A stretch of DNA of 64,000 bases from the NCBI RefSeq assembly GCF_016406085.1, contig NZ_JAEHFJ010000009.1, forward strand, positions 1-64,000, given 5' to 3'. The position numbers and the translations under genes were made by a program. Below, one piece after another: positions 43,455 through 50,930 of this stretch (the stretch's first letter is position 1; each line of letters begins with the position of its first letter). The stretch is from Aureibaculum flavum. Its GTDB lineage: Bacteria > Bacteroidota > Bacteroidia > Flavobacteriales > Flavobacteriaceae. The notes under the pieces are model-generated. The model made no database searches. It was given only the letters and a program-made list of their open reading frames with translations, and had not been told where the DNA came from.

Positions 43455-43698
43455 TCGAGTGCTTTTTCGCTTTTAGAGATTCAAGATGTTTTTTTTGGTC
43501 AAAGTCGTGAGCTATTCCACTGTCAATTCCTTCTTGAATTGCTTTTTTCAATGCAATGACTTTACTTTCTTCTTCTTCTAAAAGTCTTAATCCTGCACGA
43601 ATAACTTCGCTAACGTTTTTAAATCTTCCTTGGCTTATGCTAGTTTGCACAAATTGGTCGAAATGATTTCCGAGTGATATTGATGTGTTTTTATTCAT
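43447..43698 (-). CDS. ParD/CC2985-family antitoxin
   Basis: 83 residues. An N-terminal ribbon-helix-helix (NTSISLGNHFDQFVQTSISQ, GRFKNVSEVIRAGLRLLEEE) is followed by a charged toxin-binding tail (residues 50-83). It autorepresses and neutralises the ParE partner encoded 8 bp inside its 3' end. Upstream is the unit end TGCACACAAC (43759-43768), then the promoter-hairpin element. Confidence 0.92.
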   Translation of the reverse strand: MNKNTSISLGNHFDQFVQTSISQGRFKNVSEVIRAGLRLLEEEESKVIALKKAIQEGIDSGIAHDFDQKKHLESLKAKKHSNG

Positions 43699-43772
43699 TT
43701 GAGTACTAATTCAAATCAAATATACCAAAAATTGGTATAATTACCAAATTCCCCAAATTGCACACAACAATT

Positions 43773-43966
43773 GTATAAACGCTTCCGAAGTATCGGGAGC
43801 GTTTATATCCGTTATAATTATTATAGGTTTTATTCTTGTAATTACGTAGCTAAAACCAACAGCACTTCAATGGGGTTGGAGTAGTGTTTTATTTAGCGAC
43901 AGCCTACCAAATGTAGCCATAAAATTGTAATAAAGCAAATGGAAAATTTGGGGAGTATATGTGGTG
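43773..43966 (-). repeat. Promoter-hairpin element, copy E
   Basis: About 194 bp, highly similar over its length to 48402-48594. In - strand order it holds the promoter, hairpin 1 (43897-43849), an AT-rich stretch and a strong GC-rich palindrome (TATAAACGCTTCCGA 43774-43788 with 43793-43807, 14 of 15 paired). That palindrome is next to the unit end TGCACACAAC. Confidence 0.85.
43908..43939 (-). promoter_or_regulatory. Promoter in copy E: TTTG-N20-TACATTTG
   Basis: TTTG (43939-43936), 20 nt, TACATTTG (43915-43908) on the - strand. Directed at parD-parE with a leader of about 200 nt that contains both hairpins. Confidence 0.7.
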
Positions 43967-44110
43967 AAAATGTAGTTTGTAAAGCTGGTTTTAATTATGG
44001 TTTCAAATAAGTTGATAAAGCAAAGTTTTGCAATAGTAAAATCTGGAATCCTCTATGATGAAACCTATGTTTCTGTTTTGTCAAAATAAGGGGTAATAAT
44101 ATGAAAAATT

Positions 44111-44212
44111 AAAGCTCAAAATAGCTATTAATCGTATTTTGAGCTTAGAATAATAGTGCTCAAATTTAATGAAGAAATGGTTTGTTTTTTAGCTCAGTTC
44201 TTTGTTGGCAAT
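44111..44212. repeat. 102-bp 3'-end repeat, copy 2
   Basis: Gap-free match to 40556-40657. Lies just beyond the stop of the S41 peptidase gene and includes the unit end GTTGGCAA (44204-44211). Confidence 0.8.
44114..44144 (-). terminator. Terminator-like hairpin after the S41 peptidase gene
   Basis: GCTCAAAATA (44114-44123) pairs perfectly with TATTTTGAGC (44135-44144). A T-rich but interrupted tract follows on the - strand. Confidence 0.5.
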
Positions 44213-44231
44213 TGGCTTTATTTCCGATTGA

Positions 44232-46529
44232 TTATTCCTCCAAAATATAGTTCAATAATGAGTCATCGCCATTTATTAAATCAGATAACTCTAACTTAAT
44301 TTCTTTATCTGGAATTATACCTTTGTTCAGTTCTAATTTAGGTACGTTGACAGATTCTCTTTCTGTACCTATTTGCAAACCAAGTTTTGTGTTTTTTAAC
44401 GATGCTGTTCCTCTACCTGGATGCGTACTGTAAGTTCCTCCTGTTTCTTCTCCGATTATGGTTGCTAATTGATTATGCTTTATAACCGATAACATTTGTG
44501 TTGTTACAGATGCACAACGACCATCTGTAAGCATATAAATATTTGCTTTACTAATATTATTTGTTGTTTTTGGTTTTACGGTTATTGGTCTATTTCGTCT
44601 TTTATTTAAATCATTATTTTCATTGAAATTAATCTCTTTGTCAATAATATAAGACAATATATATTCTGTGCATTCTGGGTTTCCTCCTCTATTTCCTCTT
44701 AAATCAAAAGCTACTTTGCTTATATTTTCATCTTTTATTTTTTTCATATAAGTATCAATAGTATTTCTAAAAAAGTCTATTTTCTGCCTTCCTCTTGGGA
44801 TAAAATTGAAATTCTTAATTTTGATTATAGCAGTTTTCTTTTCTTTATTAAACTCTATGCCCAATCTTGACTTATTGTTTATTTCTTCTTTATAATTAGG
44901 GGCTGGTTCATCAATAAGAAAGGATGTTGCAATTATTTTTTCAGAATTGTAAGGTTTAAATTTTATTTTGTATTCAGAATCAAAACCAAAATAACTGTGG
45001 TAGTAATATAAAAAATTCACATTCAAATCTCCTCTATAAAAACTTTGATTAAAAGTATCAGCAGAAATTGTTGATTTTAAAGTTTGTAAAATTTCACTTG
45101 ATGAGTTTCCGTTAATTTCTAATATTTCAGAACCTGCATCCATTTCTATATTTTCTACACAATTGTTTATTGCATACATTTTTTCGTTTTCAAACCATAC
45201 AATTAATGGTAACCAATATTTTTGAGGTGTTCTAAAAAAGCGAGTATCAACTATGCGTGTATGTAAACAACCTAAACTTGTAACTATTGGCGAGGTTAAT
45301 TGATAAAATTCCTGAACAGTCATAGAATCTTTTAATTTATCTCGTTGCATATTCACAAGCTTTTCATAAGATTTTTTGTCAATAAATTCAAACTGTGATG
45401 GATGTTCTTTTAGTGTTTCTAATAATTGATTAAAATCTTCAACTAACTTATCTTTTCCAATCTGGTTATTGAGATTTTTAAGAATAGAGTCCTCAACCTT
45501 TTTATTAGGTAGTGTATGGTATAATTCGGTTTTTAAAAGCTGTACTGGATTATCTTTGTCATAAGTATATTTTACGCTTGTAACTCCTCGTCTTTTTAGT
45601 ATTTTGTTATTTATATCGTAATTACTACGTTCTATTAAATTACCAATACTATCAAACTTATATTTTGAATATGCATCATTACTTCTTTTATCAACTTGAT
45701 AGTTTCCATCTAAACCAACTGTAGCATATTTTAAACAATTTCCATTTTTATCATACGTCGCAAAACCGCCAGCAGTTCCAAGAAACGAACCAACTGCTTG
45801 TTCATTTTCTGCATTAAAAAACTTAAAATTAATGAGGTTGTCATTTTTATCGTATTTGGCTTTATCTGTGGCTATTCCAGTTTCATCGTTTATTAATTTC
45901 AACCTCTTATCTACATTATTCATTGAAAGTAATAATCCTTTATCATTGAATTTGTATAGTACGTTATGAAACTTATAATATGGTCGCATAGTTACATTTG
46001 CTCCATTTTTATCTTTTCTTGTTTCAAATACAGAATTATTTTTAATGTGTTTCCAAGTATATTCAAAAATATTCCAACTATTATTTATAGGTTCTTCATT
46101 TTTGTCATAAAACTTTAAACCAACTCTTTTTCCTTTTTTATTATAGGAATACACCTCCTTAAATACTCCCATTCCATTCGTTGTTGGTTTATTATCAACG
46201 TTAAAAAATATTCGTGTTTCTGTATTTTCGGTATATATTATTTGAGTTTTTGGGGCTAATGCTCTTTTACCATCAAGTAATCCACTTCTATTTAACTCGA
46301 TAAGGTTATTCTTGTATTTGTATTCAACTAATATTAATCTATTCGATGAATCATAATCCAGTTTAAAGTGGTTTACATTTTGGGCTTCCTTTTCTGTTAA
46401 TAGTATTCTTCCTTTTGTTTCAGAATAAGGTGTTTCATGAAAAACGAGGTGTTTAAAATATTTTGCTGTTTGAGCTTTCGTAAGTAAACTACACGATAAA
46501 AAAACTATTGTTAAAAGGAAATGCTTCAT
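44232..46529 (-). CDS. Secreted S41-family peptidase with repeat-rich N-terminal region
   Basis: 765 residues with a signal peptide ending LLTKAQ. Residues 30-340 contain several YD/YN-type repeats (YSYNKKGKRVGLKFYDKNEE, YKFDSIGNLIERSNYDINNK) resembling a beta-propeller or RHS-like lattice. The S41 core is at about 430-765: VAFDLRGNRGGNPECTEY, TDGRCASVTTQMLSVIK with the catalytic Ser, and IGEETGGTYS with the Lys/Glu region. A PDZ-like AGSEILEINGNSS precedes it. Likely an exported, substrate-processing serine peptidase. It is the largest cassette and has its own palindrome-covered promoter. Confidence 0.88.
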   Translation of the reverse strand: MKHFLLTIVFLSCSLLTKAQTAKYFKHLVFHETPYSETKGRILLTEKEAQNVNHFKLDYDSSNRLILVEYKYKNNLIELNRSGLLDGKRALAPKTQIIYTENTETRIFFNVDNKPTTNGMGVFKEVYSYNKKGKRVGLKFYDKNEEPINNSWNIFEYTWKHIKNNSVFETRKDKNGANVTMRPYYKFHNVLYKFNDKGLLLSMNNVDKRLKLINDETGIATDKAKYDKNDNLINFKFFNAENEQAVGSFLGTAGGFATYDKNGNCLKYATVGLDGNYQVDKRSNDAYSKYKFDSIGNLIERSNYDINNKILKRRGVTSVKYTYDKDNPVQLLKTELYHTLPNKKVEDSILKNLNNQIGKDKLVEDFNQLLETLKEHPSQFEFIDKKSYEKLVNMQRDKLKDSMTVQEFYQLTSPIVTSLGCLHTRIVDTRFFRTPQKYWLPLIVWFENEKMYAINNCVENIEMDAGSEILEINGNSSSEILQTLKSTISADTFNQSFYRGDLNVNFLYYYHSYFGFDSEYKIKFKPYNSEKIIATSFLIDEPAPNYKEEINNKSRLGIEFNKEKKTAIIKIKNFNFIPRGRQKIDFFRNTIDTYMKKIKDENISKVAFDLRGNRGGNPECTEYILSYIIDKEINFNENNDLNKRRNRPITVKPKTTNNISKANIYMLTDGRCASVTTQMLSVIKHNQLATIIGEETGGTYSTHPGRGTASLKNTKLGLQIGTERESVNVPKLELNKGIIPDKEIKLELSDLINGDDSLLNYILEE

Positions 46530-46552
46530 AGAATGGAATATTAAGTGAACAA

Positions 46553-46596
46553 CAAATATAACTAAATTTTTAGTTTAAACTAAAAATTTAGTTATA
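46553..46596 (-). promoter_or_regulatory. 40-bp perfect palindrome over the S41 peptidase promoter
   Basis: 46557-46596 is a perfect palindrome with half-site TATAACTAAATTTTTAGTTT; each half itself holds a near-palindrome AACTAAA..TTTAGTT. Its left edge overlaps a - strand TATATTTG (46560-46553) that is 23 bp before the ATG. The layout suggests two adjacent repressor dimer sites covering the promoter. No -33 TTTG is present. Confidence 0.7.
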
Positions 46597-46720
46597 CTGA
46601 AAGTGTTGTTGATTATTATTCAATAGCTACCAATTGTTAATACTCTATTTAAGACAATATTTTTGTTCTATTTCCTTGTCTCAATTTTAAGTTCGGAAGT
46701 TTCTTTAGCTTGTTGCCAAC

Positions 46721-46934
46721 GTTTGGCTATGTGCCGTTAATTTTCTTTGATAAAGCACTAAAGTTAACAGATAAAACACAGACCATTTCGCTTTTAAAAT
46801 ATTTTTTTACGTTGCCCTTGCGTTTCCCTAAACAATACCTACTAAGAGCATGAGTTGTTTGAAGTGCAACTATTTTAAAAGCACTTGCCTAAAACCTAAT
46901 AAATATGCCCAAATTAATGGTATATAGGTTTGTT
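46721..46934. other. Noncoding spacer between S41 and erythromycin-esterase units
   Basis: 214 bp. On the - strand it ends in CACATAGCCAAACG before GTTGGCAA, related to the CCATAGCCCAACCG at the attC-like spacer 42275-42402. No promoter-hairpin copy is present and no reading frame of interest was seen. Confidence 0.5.
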
Positions 46935-46949
46935 GTTGTAAAACATTTT

Positions 46950-48254
46950 TTATTTATCCAAAATATTTTCGGGTTTAGATATTTCTTTAACAAAAATTAA
47001 TCCGTCATATGTTTCTGTGTAAATTTTACTTATCATAATTTTGTGAAGTGGTTTAGGTTTATATCCTCCACCTCCTATTAATAAATGTTTGTTTTTCTCA
47101 CTAAAAAAGTTTGAGGAATCACTTTCAATTGCTTTTTGTAAATCAATAAAATAAATATCTTTATTGATAGACATTAGAGTTTTAGCATATGTTCTTTTGA
47201 ACGGTTTTTCTATGTTATAAGTTTTCCAATGATTTCCCTTTTTTTTATCAATAATAAAACCATTTATATTACCGATTCCAAAGTCAAAACCTACACTATA
47301 GTAATTATCTTTATAATGATCTTTCAAATGACGACCTAAATTTATTATATCGCTTCCAGTATAATACATTTCCTTTTTATTAATATGTTCGTTATGAGCC
47401 CAAATAAAAGCTTTTCCATTTTTAGATTCGTTTTCTACTATCCATTTGACGTTTTCAAACATTTGTAAATCTCTAAATTCAGTATTTTCTGGATATTTAG
47501 TTTTAATCTTTGATGCATATTGAGTATAGTTTATTAAATAATCTAAACTTCTGATTACAGGTTTGTAGTCTTCATCTTTTATTTGTGAATTCAGTATTTG
47601 TTTTTTCAGTTTATTTAATTTTGGAAGTTGAATTTGCCACCAAATGTCAGATTTACTATAATCTATTTTTTTGATTGAACAACTATCTGCAATCATTAGA
47701 AGCTTTTCGTCAATAGTAATTTTATGTGTATTAACAAATTCACGTATTTCTTGACTAATGTTTTTTCCTATTTGAATATCCATTCCGTAAAATCGAATTT
47801 GATTTTCTTTCGCTTTATTTAAGTTATAGTTTCTCATCCATCGTAATAAGTTTACAATTTCTTTAGTATACCAAAAACCGATATTAAAATTCTTAGCAAT
47901 TGTTTTAATATCTCCTTTTCCACCACTTATCCATTCGTTTATTCCAGATTCAGCTTGATAAGACTCTTCCATTATGAAAGTTTTTAGACCTTGAGTTTTT
48001 ACTAAATGTTTAAAAAATTTTGCCTTTATGTCGAAAAATTCTTTTGTGTTATGAGAAGCTTCTCCGAATCCAAAAATTTTAGCATTTGCAAATTTGTTAG
48101 GTGTATTATCTTTAAAAACTGTTAGTTCAGAATCAGGGTTTGCATTTTCAATTTCAATTGCATTTTCATTAATACATTTTACAGTTTTATTATTTTGGCC
48201 ATTTACATTGAATAAGGAAAATAACAATACAAGTATTAAATATTTTTTTTTCAT
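46950..48254 (-). CDS. Erythromycin-esterase-family protein, secreted
   Basis: 434 residues from ATG 48254, with signal peptide ending NVNGQ. Catalytic features of the family are present: GFGEASHNTKEFF (Glu65, His68), MEES (Glu96/97), YGMDIQIG and WAHNEHI (His near 287). Ere enzymes open the macrolide lactone; many homologues have other or unknown substrates, so resistance is not proven. The in-frame start ten codons upstream gives no signal peptide and is not used. Transcription probably comes from the repeat-borne promoter at 48536-48567. Confidence 0.88.
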   Translation of the reverse strand: MKKKYLILVLLFSLFNVNGQNNKTVKCINENAIEIENANPDSELTVFKDNTPNKFANAKIFGFGEASHNTKEFFDIKAKFFKHLVKTQGLKTFIMEESYQAESGINEWISGGKGDIKTIAKNFNIGFWYTKEIVNLLRWMRNYNLNKAKENQIRFYGMDIQIGKNISQEIREFVNTHKITIDEKLLMIADSCSIKKIDYSKSDIWWQIQLPKLNKLKKQILNSQIKDEDYKPVIRSLDYLINYTQYASKIKTKYPENTEFRDLQMFENVKWIVENESKNGKAFIWAHNEHINKKEMYYTGSDIINLGRHLKDHYKDNYYSVGFDFGIGNINGFIIDKKKGNHWKTYNIEKPFKRTYAKTLMSINKDIYFIDLQKAIESDSSNFFSEKNKHLLIGGGGYKPKPLHKIMISKIYTETYDGLIFVKEISKPENILDK

Positions 48255-48284
48255 AATATGAAATTGATTGTTTAATTCAAACAT

Positions 48285-48401
48285 ATCGTATTTTGTTATC
48301 TAAAATGTTAAAGAAATATTAATTCAAGTTAATTTAAACATAAAATAATTCAATTAGCTTTTAAGTTGGAAGTTCAGCCAAATGTTTTACATCGTTGTTG
48401 G
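48285..48401. other. 5' leader of the erythromycin-esterase-like gene
   Basis: AT-rich leader containing the unit end AATGTTTTAC (48383-48392), complementary to GTAAAACATT at 46938-46947 beyond the gene's 3' end. No other signal seen. Confidence 0.5.
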
Positions 48402-48594
48402 ATAAACGCTCCCGAAGTATCCGGAGCGTTTATCCCCGTTATAATTAATAAAGGTTTTTTCTTGTAATTACGTAGCTAAAATCAACAGCACTTCAATTGG
48501 GTTGGAGTAGGGTTTTATTTAGCGACTGCCTACCAAATGTAGTCATAAAATGGAAATAAAGCAAATGGAAAATTTAGGGAGTACATATGGTGTA
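48402..48594 (-). repeat. Promoter-hairpin element, copy F
   Basis: About 193 bp, closely matching copy E. It has a 13-bp perfect stem GGATAAACGCTCC / GGAGCGTTTATCC (48402-48414, 48425-48437) and hairpin 1 at 48477-48525. It is placed, as in E, directly upstream of a cassette gene. Confidence 0.85.
48536..48567 (-). promoter_or_regulatory. Promoter in copy F: TTTG-N20-TACATTTG
   Basis: TTTG (48567-48564), 20 nt, TACATTTG (48543-48536). Directed at the erythromycin-esterase-like gene with a leader of about 275 nt. Confidence 0.7.
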
Positions 48595-48652
48595 AATGCA
48601 GTTGAAAAATCAAGTGCGTATTATTTGTTTAAGCATATTTCTTGATTGACTA

Positions 48653-49174
48653 CTATAATGCGTACTTAAGAAACATGATATGATTTGGATTTGATCGTGT
48701 TTCCGATATTTTGAAGTCATATTTTCCCGCAATCTTAAATCCTATTTTCGTATAAAAATGTATAGCTCTTTCATTTTCTTCCCAAACGGCGAGCCAAATA
48801 CCTTTTTGATTGTTCTTTTTTGATAATTGAATAATAAAATCAAAAAATTTATTGCCTAATTTTTGTCCATAAAATTCTTTTAAAAGATATAACCGGTCCA
48901 ATTTAGTTACTTTTAACGCATTGATGTCTTTGTTAGGCGTATTCAATTCTATTTTTGAAAATCCCGCAGCTTTGTCGCTCAAATAGATGATATGATATTG
49001 AATTTTCGTATTTTCAAACTCTTTAGATATATTCTTTGTAGTGTAAGTTTTAGAAATAAAACTATTAATCTCTTCTGCAGATGCACTGTTTCCGTGAGAT
49101 TCTAAAAATGATTTTTTTCCAATTTCAGCAATTAATTCAGAATCCTCAATACTTGCTTTTACTATTTTAATCAT
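48653..49174 (-). CDS. GNAT-family N-acetyltransferase
   Basis: 173 residues. The GNAT fold is visible: KASIEDSELIAEIGKKSF start, KLDRLYLLKEFYGQKLGNKF with the acetyl-CoA pyrophosphate loop, then KGIWLAVWEENERAIHFYTK and IGFKIAGKYDF. Substrate cannot be inferred; amino-acid, peptide or drug amines are possible. It is a typical passenger gene of the array. Unit ends are an imperfect 22-bp inverted pair at 48601-48622 and 49227-49248. No TAnnTTTG promoter was found just upstream. Confidence 0.88.
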   Translation of the reverse strand: MIKIVKASIEDSELIAEIGKKSFLESHGNSASAEEINSFISKTYTTKNISKEFENTKIQYHIIYLSDKAAGFSKIELNTPNKDINALKVTKLDRLYLLKEFYGQKLGNKFFDFIIQLSKKNNQKGIWLAVWEENERAIHFYTKIGFKIAGKYDFKISETRSNPNHIMFLKYAL

Positions 49175-49248
49175 TGGTGTAAACTTTCATAATTTTTTAC
49201 GCATCATCTGTAATATCACTATTATCAATACGCTTACTATTTGACAAC

Positions 49249-49297
49249 GTATCACTCTTTTCCGCCGCATTGAATTATCGTTATTGTTGTAAATTCG
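49249..49297 (-). other. Short attC-like spacer
   Basis: Between the GNAT and small-lipoprotein units. On the - strand ACAACAATAACGATAATTCA then ATGCGGCGGA resembles the start of the 42275-42402 spacer (AACGGCTATAATTCATTGCG then GCGGA). The second half is missing. Confidence 0.4.
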
Positions 49298-49300
49298 TTT

Positions 49301-49723
49301 TTATTCAATTCGAATAAATATTTCGGCATTATTAGGGTCAAAAAAAGTTGGTCTAGTTGGAAAAATAGATGTTTTTATTTCTATTGAATCCTTACTAATA
49401 AGTTTCATAATTCCAAACATTTTTTTTTGAGTACTATCAGCCAAATTGTGTACTATATAATCTAAGTTTTTTGGCTTAGTGTTTTCATCATATTTGTATG
49501 TAACTTTTCTGTATTCTTTTTTTAATCTAAAAACTTCATCAGTTATGTCATGCTCACCTCGAAATATTTCATAATTTAATTCATTGTTTTTCTGGAAAGT
49601 TAGGATTACTTTTATTCCATTATCTCTTTTGTGCATCCATTTTCCTTGAATTCCGTTATTCATATTACAAGAAAAAAATGTTACAAGTAGCAATAAATAT
49701 AAAGTTTGTTTTAAATAAGACAT
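49301..49723 (-). CDS. Small lipoprotein, TIGR03067-like
   Basis: 140 residues with lipobox FFSC (Cys19). After IQGKWMHKRDNGIKVILTFQ the segment YDENTKPKNLDYIV, followed by FGIMKLISKDSIEIKTS and RPTFF, resembles TIGR03067/lipocalin-like small proteins found in planctomycetes and Bacteroidota. No activity is known. It is the outermost unit of the array on the right; its right inverted end is weak, so membership is less certain than for the others. Confidence 0.65.
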   Translation of the reverse strand: MSYLKQTLYLLLLVTFFSCNMNNGIQGKWMHKRDNGIKVILTFQKNNELNYEIFRGEHDITDEVFRLKKEYRKVTYKYDENTKPKNLDYIVHNLADSTQKKMFGIMKLISKDSIEIKTSIFPTRPTFFDPNNAEIFIRIE

Positions 49724-49922
49724 AGTATTGTATTAAAATGGTTTACAGGGGTATCTATGATTTTGTTGTGAAATTGAATAAGCTGTCAGGCTCAAGGCAA
49801 GGAGGTTTATCTCGATAAAACCAAGCGATGGTTTAAAGGTAATGGTTTTCAGATGATGAGCTTTTAATAATAAGAAAATAAATAAAAAAAAGAGAACATA
49901 TATTATAAAAGGTCAAAGAGAC

Positions 49923-50930
49923 TTAAATAATATTTACTTCGGCTTCAATAGCAATATTAAATTTGTCAAAAACGGTTTTCTGAATTAATTTTGAGAGAGC
50001 CAATACTTCTTTTCCGGTAGCATTACCATAATTAACCAATACCAAAGCTTGGTTTTTGTGGCTTCCTGTATTTCCAATTCGTTTGCCTTTAAATCCCGAT
50101 TGTTCTACCAACCAACCTGCAGGCACTTTAATTTCAGTATCAGATACCTTATAATGAGGTACATCTGGAAATTTTTCTTGAAGTTTCTTAAACTCAGAAG
50201 CTAAAATAACAGGGTTCTTAAAAAAACTACCACTGTTACCCAAATCTGCTGGGTCAGGTAATTTACTTTTTCTGATGGCAATAACAGCATCTGAAATATT
50301 TTTTATAGTGGGATTTTCAACTCCGTTTTTTTTCAATTCCGCCTGAATAGCTCCATAAGAACTATTTAATTGATGTTTGTTTTTGGTAAGTTTAAAAAAT
50401 ACATTGGTTATAATATAGTTACCTTTTAATTGGTTTTTAAAAACGGAGTTTCTGTAGCCAAAGGCACACTCCGCATTGGTAAAGGTTCTTGTTTTACCAG
50501 TTTTAATGGCTACGGCTTCAACAGTTAAACACGTGTCTTTTAGTTCAACACCATATGCACCAATATTTTGAATAGGAGCCGTACCCACATTACCCGGTAT
50601 GAGTGACATGTTTTCAACACCTCCAAAATTATGAGCAATACACCACAATACAAATTGGTGCCAGTTTTCACCAGCAGCAACTTTTACAATTACATCGTGG
50701 TCACTTTGCTCAACAATTTCTATCCCTTTAAAGGCAATGTGAACAACTAATTTATCAATATTGTTTGTAAGCAAAACATTACTACCACCGCCAAGTATAA
50801 AAAAATCTTTTTCTTGTTCTAATAGGTTATGCAAAGCTTCTGTACTTTCTATAGAAACAAATTGTTTGGCATTTACATCAATACCAAAAGTGTTATACGG
50901 CTGTAAAGAAATGTTTTGTTGAATTTGCAT
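49923..50930 (-). CDS. murB: UDP-N-acetylenolpyruvoylglucosamine reductase
   Basis: 335 residues. It reduces UDP-GlcNAc-enolpyruvate to UDP-MurNAc with NADPH and FAD. YNTFGIDV, LGGGSNVL, the FAD loop LIPGNVGTAPIQNIGAYG, YRNSVFK, the catalytic-serine loop NSGSFFKNP and a C-terminal Glu in IEAEVN identify the long, E. coli-type MurB. Its ATG overlaps the stop of the aminotransferase gene by one base (TAATG), indicating coupling. Complete. Confidence 0.97.
   Translation of the reverse strand: MQIQQNISLQPYNTFGIDVNAKQFVSIESTEALHNLLEQEKDFFILGGGSNVLLTNNIDKLVVHIAFKGIEIVEQSDHDVIVKVAAGENWHQFVLWCIAHNFGGVENMSLIPGNVGTAPIQNIGAYGVELKDTCLTVEAVAIKTGKTRTFTNAECAFGYRNSVFKNQLKGNYIITNVFFKLTKNKHQLNSSYGAIQAELKKNGVENPTIKNISDAVIAIRKSKLPDPADLGNSGSFFKNPVILASEFKKLQEKFPDVPHYKVSDTEIKVPAGWLVEQSGFKGKRIGNTGSHKNQALVLVNYGNATGKEVLALSKLIQKTVFDKFNIAIEAEVNII

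Larger units (their letters stand above)
43769..44203. other. Longest noncoding spacer of the array (435 bp)
   Basis: 43773-43966 is copy E of the promoter-hairpin element and 44111-44203 belongs to the 102-bp repeat. The middle (43967-44110) is AT-rich with no open reading frame or signal recognised. Confidence 0.6.
40649..49752 (-). mobile_element. Proposed integron-like (CALIN-like) gene-cassette array, no integrase in view
   Basis: Seven - strand units have matching inverted ends that differ from unit to unit: GTTGGCAAC/GTTGCCAAC (40649-40657, 42266-42274), GTTAGACGC/GCACCTAAC (42394-42402, 42827-42835), GTTGTGTGCA/TGCACACAAC (43141-43150, 43759-43768), GTTGGCAA/TTGCCAAC (44204-44211, 46713-46720), GTAAAACATT/AATGTTTTAC (46938-46947, 48383-48392), an imperfect 22-mer pair (48601-48622, 49227-49248) and a weak TGTAAA/TTTACA pair (49288-49293, 49742-49747). 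Unit-specific R-box complementarity, palindromic spacers, one orientation and unrelated contents are integron features. Spacers of 37-435 bp and relaxed GTTRRRY boxes are not canonical. Confidence 0.5.

Noticed and set aside
40649-49752. Standard insertion sequences or a prophage explaining the accessory region
   Set aside because: No transposase, integrase, capsid or lysis gene occurs here, and the inverted ends differ from unit to unit.
40649-49752. Calling a complete integron
   Set aside because: No intI, attI or Pc is visible, most spacers exceed the usual attC size, and several boxes depart from GTTRRRY.
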